Shown here: one piece after another, positions 7,230-9,796 of the stretch
Layout of the letters: each line of letters begins with the position of its first letter
How positions within the stretch are numbered: position 1 is the stretch's first letter
Source of the DNA: Pseudomonadota bacterium
Lineage (GTDB): Bacteria > Desulfobacterota > Desulfobacteria > Desulfobacterales > Desulfosarcinaceae
Length of the DNA: 9,796 bases
Reading direction: 5' to 3'
Assembly: GCA_023435265.1 (NCBI GenBank)
Contig: JAEYRZ010000026.1
Location: forward strand, 1-9,796
Notes under the pieces: generated by a model
What the model was told of the DNA's origin: nothing
Seen by the model: the letters and a program-made list of their open reading frames with translations, nothing else
Databases searched by the model: none
Position numbers and translations under genes: made by a program

Positions 7230-7421
7230 TCACAGCCGATCGCAGAGCGCGCCGCCCAGCAACTGCTCCGTTTGTTCGTCCAGCTGGTCCAGAAGGTCGG
7301 CCAACACATAGCGAACGCCGCAATCCTTGCAGCGCCAGCGCAATTGGCCTCAAGCCTGAACGGGTGAAAGGGCCGTTTGGCAGCGGGGGCATTCGAATGT
7401 AGGCAGCATCATCCGCAGCAT
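7230..7421 (-). CDS. Small dual-CXXC selenoprotein with in-frame TGA (Sec24)
   Basis: Reading one continuous frame on the minus strand from the ATG at 7421 to the TGA at 7232-7230 gives 63 residues with a single in-frame TGA at 7352-7350 (codon 24). The N-terminal half has C11-P-R-C14; immediately after the TGA come C31-K-D-C34, then an acidic helix-like tail (DLLDQLDEQTEQLL) and the end CDRL. Both halves keep the same frame with no indel, and 31 of 39 codons after the TGA end in G or C, like neighbouring genes. AGGAG (7434-7430) sits 8 bases before the ATG. A hairpin just 3' of the TGA fits a bacterial SECIS. I recall small dual-CXXC proteins with Cys or Sec at this inter-motif position from Desulfobacterota. 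The four paired cysteines probably form a zinc ribbon or redox site; function is unknown. The alternative is a pseudogene with a nonsense mutation (Cys TGC/TGT to TGA). Confidence 0.78.
7314..7336 (-). promoter_or_regulatory. Candidate bacterial SECIS hairpin downstream of Sec codon
   Basis: On the minus strand, 7334-7329 (CGCTGC) pairs fully with 7321-7316 (GCGGCG), with one U-G pair in the middle. Two A-U pairs (7328/7322, 7327/7323) extend the stem inward and two G-U pairs (7335/7315, 7336/7314) extend it outward. The apical loop is GGA or, with one A-U pair open, AGGAU. The loop begins about 21-23 bases after the TGA and has a G in its first two positions, matching known bacterial SECIS rules (selected from established knowledge of SelB-dependent decoding). 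It lies inside the coding sequence, as bacterial SECIS elements do. Confidence 0.62.
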
Positions 7422-7577
7422 CGTACTTGCTCCTGTCCGTGGGTCACTCCTATTTAGTGTAAATCCCGCGACTTGGCAACGGAAAAGTCGAATTGACTTT
7501 TGGGTGGTTTTGGATCATGAACACAATCTTGGGCATTTTTAACGATTTCACGTTGATTGTGCGACAGGAGGTTCATC
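7422..7577. promoter_or_regulatory. Divergent intergenic region between selenoprotein gene and argJ
   Basis: This 156-base AT-richer gap should hold both promoters. Toward argJ, TTGACT (7493-7498) is a good -35 box but no clean -10 sits 16-18 bases on. Toward the selenoprotein gene, TTGCCA (complement of 7473-7478) is followed after 17 bases by TAAATA, a weak pair. The symmetric sequence AAAAGTCGAATTGACTTTT (7483-7501; 7-base arms, 5-base centre) overlaps the TTGACT box and could be an operator. Nothing coding is seen. Confidence 0.35.
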
Positions 7578-8762
7578 GTGGAGGATATCCAATGTCGGGG
7601 GTTCACGGCCGCGGGGGTCGCGGCCGGAATTAAAAAGCGGGACGTGCTCGATCTCGGCTTGATCTATTCCGAGGTGCCGGCCAGCGCGGCCGGCGTGTTT
7701 ACCCGCAACCGCGTCAAGGCCGCTCCGGTCCTGCTCTCCCAGAACCGCCTGGCTGCCGGCATGGCCCGTGCGATCGTCACCAATGCCGGGAATGCCAACT
7801 GCTGCACCGGATCCGAGGGCCTCGAACACGCCCGCCGGGTCACCGAGGCGGTCGCCGCCCGATTGAATCTGGGCGCCGATGCGGTGTTGGCCGCCTCCAC
7901 CGGCGTGATCGGCGCACCCCTCCCGGTGAAGGTGATCCAGGAAGCCGTCCCCGGTCTGGTCGATGCCCTGCGCCCGGATGGGTTTTCCGACTTCAGCCGT
8001 TCGATCATGACCACCGACACGGTCCCCAAACTGATCGTCCGCCGCGAAAGCCTGTCGGGACGGCCGTACACCCTTGTGGCGGCGGCCAAGGGCGCCGGCA
8101 TGATCCGCCCGGACATGGCCACCATGCTCTGTTTTATCTGCAGCGACGCGGGCATCGACGCCTCCCGGCTTCAGCCGCTTCTGCGCGGCGCCGTTGACCG
8201 CACGCTGAACCGCATTACCATAGACGGCGACACCAGCACCAACGACAGTGTTTTTCTGCTGGCCAACGGACTTTCCGGAGCCGTGGCGCGGACCGAGGCC
8301 GAGTGCCTGGAATTCGGCAGGGTCGTGGAAGAAGCGCTCTGGGACATTGCCCACCGCCTGGTCAAGGATGGCGAAGGGGTGACCAAAGTGGTCGAACTCA
8401 TCGTCCGGGGGGCGCCGAGCGGCAATGCCGCCCGCCAGGTGGCCGACACCGTGGCGCACTCGCCGTTGGTCAAAACCGCCTTCTTCGGCCAGGATGCCAA
8501 TTGGGGCCGCATCATCGCCGCCGCAGGGCGCAGCGGGGTCGCCGTCGACCCCGAGCGGATCGATCTTTTCTTCGACGCGGTCCAGATGGTGCGCGACGGC
8601 CGGGGTTGCGGTCCCGATGCCGAGGCGCAGGTCACGGCCGTGTTGAAAAAGCCCGAATTCAGCGTCACGATCGACCTGCGCCAGGGGTCGGATTCTTTTC
8701 GCATGCTGACGTGCGATCTGTCGGTCGATTATGTCAAAATAAACGCCGATTACCGTTCTTGA
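7578..8762 (+). CDS. argJ: Glutamate N-acetyltransferase / acetylornithine transacetylase (ArgJ)
   Basis: ArgJ moves the acetyl group from N-acetylornithine to glutamate in the cyclic arginine pathway; bifunctional forms also use acetyl-CoA. The 394-residue proprotein carries the self-cleavage motif KGAGMIRPDMATML (171-184). Cleavage is expected between Ala181 and Thr182, making Thr182 the N-terminal nucleophile of the beta chain. Other family blocks are the NAGNANCCTG segment (69-78), the TIDGDTSTNDS region, FFGQDANWGRI and the C-terminal YVKINADYRS. The start is the GTG at 7578, preceded by a perfect AGGAGG (7566-7571) with a 6-base spacer; a longer frame from 7557 would place that site inside the gene. 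No other arginine genes are in the window. Mono- versus bifunctionality cannot be decided from sequence alone. Confidence 0.96.
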   Translation: MEDIQCRGFTAAGVAAGIKKRDVLDLGLIYSEVPASAAGVFTRNRVKAAPVLLSQNRLAAGMARAIVTNAGNANCCTGSEGLEHARRVTEAVAARLNLGADAVLAASTGVIGAPLPVKVIQEAVPGLVDALRPDGFSDFSRSIMTTDTVPKLIVRRESLSGRPYTLVAAAKGAGMIRPDMATMLCFICSDAGIDASRLQPLLRGAVDRTLNRITIDGDTSTNDSVFLLANGLSGAVARTEAECLEFGRVVEEALWDIAHRLVKDGEGVTKVVELIVRGAPSGNAARQVADTVAHSPLVKTAFFGQDANWGRIIAAAGRSGVAVDPERIDLFFDAVQMVRDGRGCGPDAEAQVTAVLKKPEFSVTIDLRQGSDSFRMLTCDLSVDYVKINADYRS

Positions 8763-8778
8763 TTCGAGCGAGCAGGAA

Positions 8779-9495
8779 ATGCCACAGGTTCGATTGCAGA
8801 AATGGCTTTCCATGGCCGGTGTTTGTTCGCGCCGGCAGGGAGAGGCTTATATCGCCGCCGGGCGGGTCCGCGTCAACGGCCAGGTGGTCACCCATCTCGG
8901 CACCACGATCGATCCGGCGGCCGATCGGGTCGCGTTCGACGGCCAGCCGGTCGAGGTCAACCGAAAACATGTCTACATCATGCTGCACAAGCCGACCGGC
9001 TATGTGACCAGCTGCCGCCATGCGGGGGAACCGGTGGTGGTCGACCTGGTCGACATCGGCGAACGCATTTACCCGGTCGGGCGCCTGGACAAGGACTCCA
9101 GCGGGCTGCTGCTGCTGACCAACGACGGCCGCCTCCATCATCGTCTTGCGCATCCTTCCTTCGAGCATGAGAAAGAATACGAAGTCCGCATGGATCGGCC
9201 GATATCGGATCTGGCGCTCAAACGCATGGCCAACGGCGTTCCCCTGCAGGGCGTTAAGACGCTGCCGGCACGGGTCAGGCGTTTGTCGGCAAGCCGCTTC
9301 CGGATCGTCCTGCGGGAAGGCCGCAACCGCCAGATCCGCCGCATGGCCCGCAAACTGGGATACCAGGTGATCGAACTGAAGCGGATCCGCATGGCCAATA
9401 TCCGCATGGGCGATCTGCCGCAGGGCGCCTGGCGGTTTCTGACGGCTGCGGAAAAGAAAACGCTGCTCAAGGACCTTGAACCCGCCAATCCATAA
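8779..9495 (+). CDS. RsuA/RluB-family rRNA pseudouridine synthase
   Basis: The 238-residue protein has an N-terminal S4 RNA-binding domain (about 1-60, starting VRLQKWLSMAGVCSRRQ). A pseudouridine synthase catalytic domain follows, with GRLDKDSSGLLLLTNDG (101-117; catalytic Asp104), EKEYEVRMD and the C-terminal GRNRQIRRM. This is the RsuA/RluB/RluE/RluF group, which modifies uridines in ribosomal RNA. The GRLDKDSSG version and overall length suit an RluB- or RluF-like 23S rRNA enzyme, but the target base cannot be assigned, so no symbol is given. It starts 16 bases after the argJ stop with AGGA very close to the ATG, so it is probably co-transcribed with argJ. The stop codon runs directly into a perfect inverted repeat. 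Confidence 0.93.
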   Translation: MPQVRLQKWLSMAGVCSRRQGEAYIAAGRVRVNGQVVTHLGTTIDPAADRVAFDGQPVEVNRKHVYIMLHKPTGYVTSCRHAGEPVVVDLVDIGERIYPVGRLDKDSSGLLLLTNDGRLHHRLAHPSFEHEKEYEVRMDRPISDLALKRMANGVPLQGVKTLPARVRRLSASRFRIVLREGRNRQIRRMARKLGYQVIELKRIRMANIRMGDLPQGAWRFLTAAEKKTLLKDLEPANP

Positions 9496-9534
9496 CTGTC
9501 GCAAAAAGAGCTGTCGCACCATTTTGCGACAGTT
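9494..9534. terminator. Perfect 13-bp inverted repeat after rRNA pseudouridine synthase gene, possible terminator
   Basis: AACTGTCGCAAAA (9494-9506) is exactly complementary to TTTTGCGACAGTT (9522-9534), starting within the stop codon of the upstream gene. The 15-base loop contains a second copy of CTGTCGCA (9511-9518, first at 9496-9503), so the right arm TGCGACAG (9525-9532) can pair with either copy; the inner choice leaves only a 6-base loop and is followed by TTT. Its position between convergent genes fits a bidirectional terminator, but the U-run is short, so a repeat-element origin is also possible. Confidence 0.45.
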
Positions 9535-9536
9535 TG

Positions 9537-9589
9537 CCATGTCCTCTCGACCGGAGGGCACACCACACCATGTCCTCTCGACCGAAGGG
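9537..9589 (+). repeat. 22-base direct repeat, two copies
   Basis: Copies at 9537-9558 and 9568-9589 both run CCATGTCCTCTCGACC then G(G/A)AGGG, matching at 21 of 22 bases, with starts 31 bases apart. They lie in non-coding DNA between convergent genes. Two copies at this spacing without a uniform longer repeat do not make a CRISPR array. Confidence 0.85.
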
Positions 9590-9654
9590 AGAGATCTCAA
9601 TCAGTTTGCACGGAATCCCGGATGGATGGATTTCTCCCTTCAGTCGAAATGACA
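9571..9654. repeat. 26-base imperfect inverted repeat (interspersed palindromic element)
   Basis: Bases 9571-9596 match the reverse complement of 9629-9654 at 22 of 26 positions, and the mismatches are transitions or A/C differences, several of which would still allow G-U pairs in RNA. The left arm is also the second copy of the direct repeat, so three related arms lie within 120 bases. The arm sequence (TCGACTGAAGGGAGAAATC on the minus strand) looks like a dispersed intergenic repeat I have seen in such genomes; the 32-base centre shows nothing coding. Confidence 0.7.
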
Positions 9655-9674
9655 AGCCCATGCGCATAAAGCTG

Positions 9675-9708
9675 TTTATGAATTCGGGACTTTTTACGAA
9701 TTCATAAA
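9675..9708. repeat. Perfect 12-bp inverted repeat overlapping a stop codon
   Basis: TTTATGAATTCG (9675-9686) is exactly complementary to CGAATTCATAAA (9697-9708), with a 10-base loop containing five T. The right arm contains the stop codon (9704-9702) of the minus-strand gene that enters from the right. It is AT-rich and lacks a strong U-tract after the stem in the minus direction, so it may be a dispersed palindromic repeat serving as a 3' mRNA hairpin rather than a classical terminator. Confidence 0.75.
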
Positions 9709-9796
9709 TCGTCCTTGAGATGCGCAAGGACGAACGCCAGCCGGTGCGCTGTTTCGAGAACCGGAACGCGGATGATCGGATAGCGGAGTTCGGTGT
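9702..9796 (-). CDS. C-terminal end of an unidentified protein (partial)
   Basis: Only the last 30 codons and the TGA stop (9704-9702) are in the window; the gene enters from the right edge. The tail reads TELRYPIIRVPVLETAHRLA followed by FVLAHLKDDL, with GC-rich third positions and plausible protein composition (hydrophobic strand then amphipathic helix), while the other two minus-strand frames give arginine/serine-rich low-quality peptides. I do not recognise the family. An 8-base inverted repeat (9710-9717 with 9725-9732) lies within it. It is convergent with the argJ-pseudouridine synthase operon. Confidence 0.55.
   Translation of the reverse strand, partial: TELRYPIIRVPVLETAHRLAFVLAHLKDDL

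Noticed and set aside
7204..7392. 62-residue minus-strand open frame beginning MPPLPNG
   Set aside because: It overlaps the dual-CXXC selenoprotein in another frame, lacks a ribosome binding site and has no recognisable motif; its openness is a by-product of high GC.
7230..7421. Frameshifted or decayed zinc-ribbon gene instead of a selenoprotein
   Set aside because: Both halves are in the same frame, so no indel is needed; the start signal, codon bias and downstream hairpin are intact. A simple nonsense mutation is not formally excluded.
7557..7577. Earlier argJ start at 7557
   Set aside because: A perfect AGGAGG lies inside this stretch, correctly spaced for the GTG at 7578.
9537..9654. 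CRISPR array
   Set aside because: Only two direct copies plus one inverted copy, with irregular spacing and no neighbouring cas genes.
9467..9727. 86-residue minus-strand open frame over the repeat cluster
   Set aside because: It is made of the repeat arms and palindromes, overlaps the ends of two better-supported genes and has no start signal.

Overview
The window reads as a high-GC Gram-negative chromosome segment, most likely from a Desulfobacterota (deltaproteobacterial sulfate-reducer-like) organism. The basis is an outer-membrane lipopolysaccharide gene set, strongly GC-biased third codon positions, a small Sec-containing dual-CXXC protein of a type I associate with that phylum, and interspersed palindromic repeats of a style I associate with those genomes. 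The taxon is inference; no rRNA or marker phylogeny is available here.

Positions 1-3149 (minus strand) form a lipid A / core LPS operon read right to left: msbA (lipid A flippase), an LpxL/HtrB-type lipid A acyltransferase, and the start of an ADP-heptose:LPS heptosyltransferase (waaF-like, cut by the window edge). Positions 3150-3363 are a divergent promoter region. Positions 3364-6367 (plus strand) are a tightly overlapping three-gene operon: a protein distantly reminiscent of deoxyhypusine synthase, of unknown role, then gmhA and the bifunctional hldE, which make ADP-heptose. The two divergent operons fit together: GmhA and HldE supply the sugar nucleotide, the heptosyltransferase uses it, the acyltransferase finishes lipid A and MsbA flips it. 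The heptose-bisphosphate phosphatase GmhB is not in the window.

Positions 6400-7421 (minus strand) hold truA, convergent with hldE, and upstream of it a 63-codon gene that ordinary ORF calling misses because it contains an in-frame TGA. Read through as selenocysteine, it gives a CxxC - U - CxxC protein with a good ribosome binding site and a hairpin immediately 3' of the TGA that fits a bacterial SECIS element. This is the most interesting item in the window.

Positions 7578-9495 (plus strand) are argJ (GTG start, strong Shine-Dalgarno) and an RsuA/RluB-family rRNA pseudouridine synthase. Positions 9496-9701 are a convergent intergenic region packed with direct and inverted repeats. Beyond it is the C-terminal tail of an unidentified minus-strand gene whose stop codon lies inside a perfect 12-bp palindrome.
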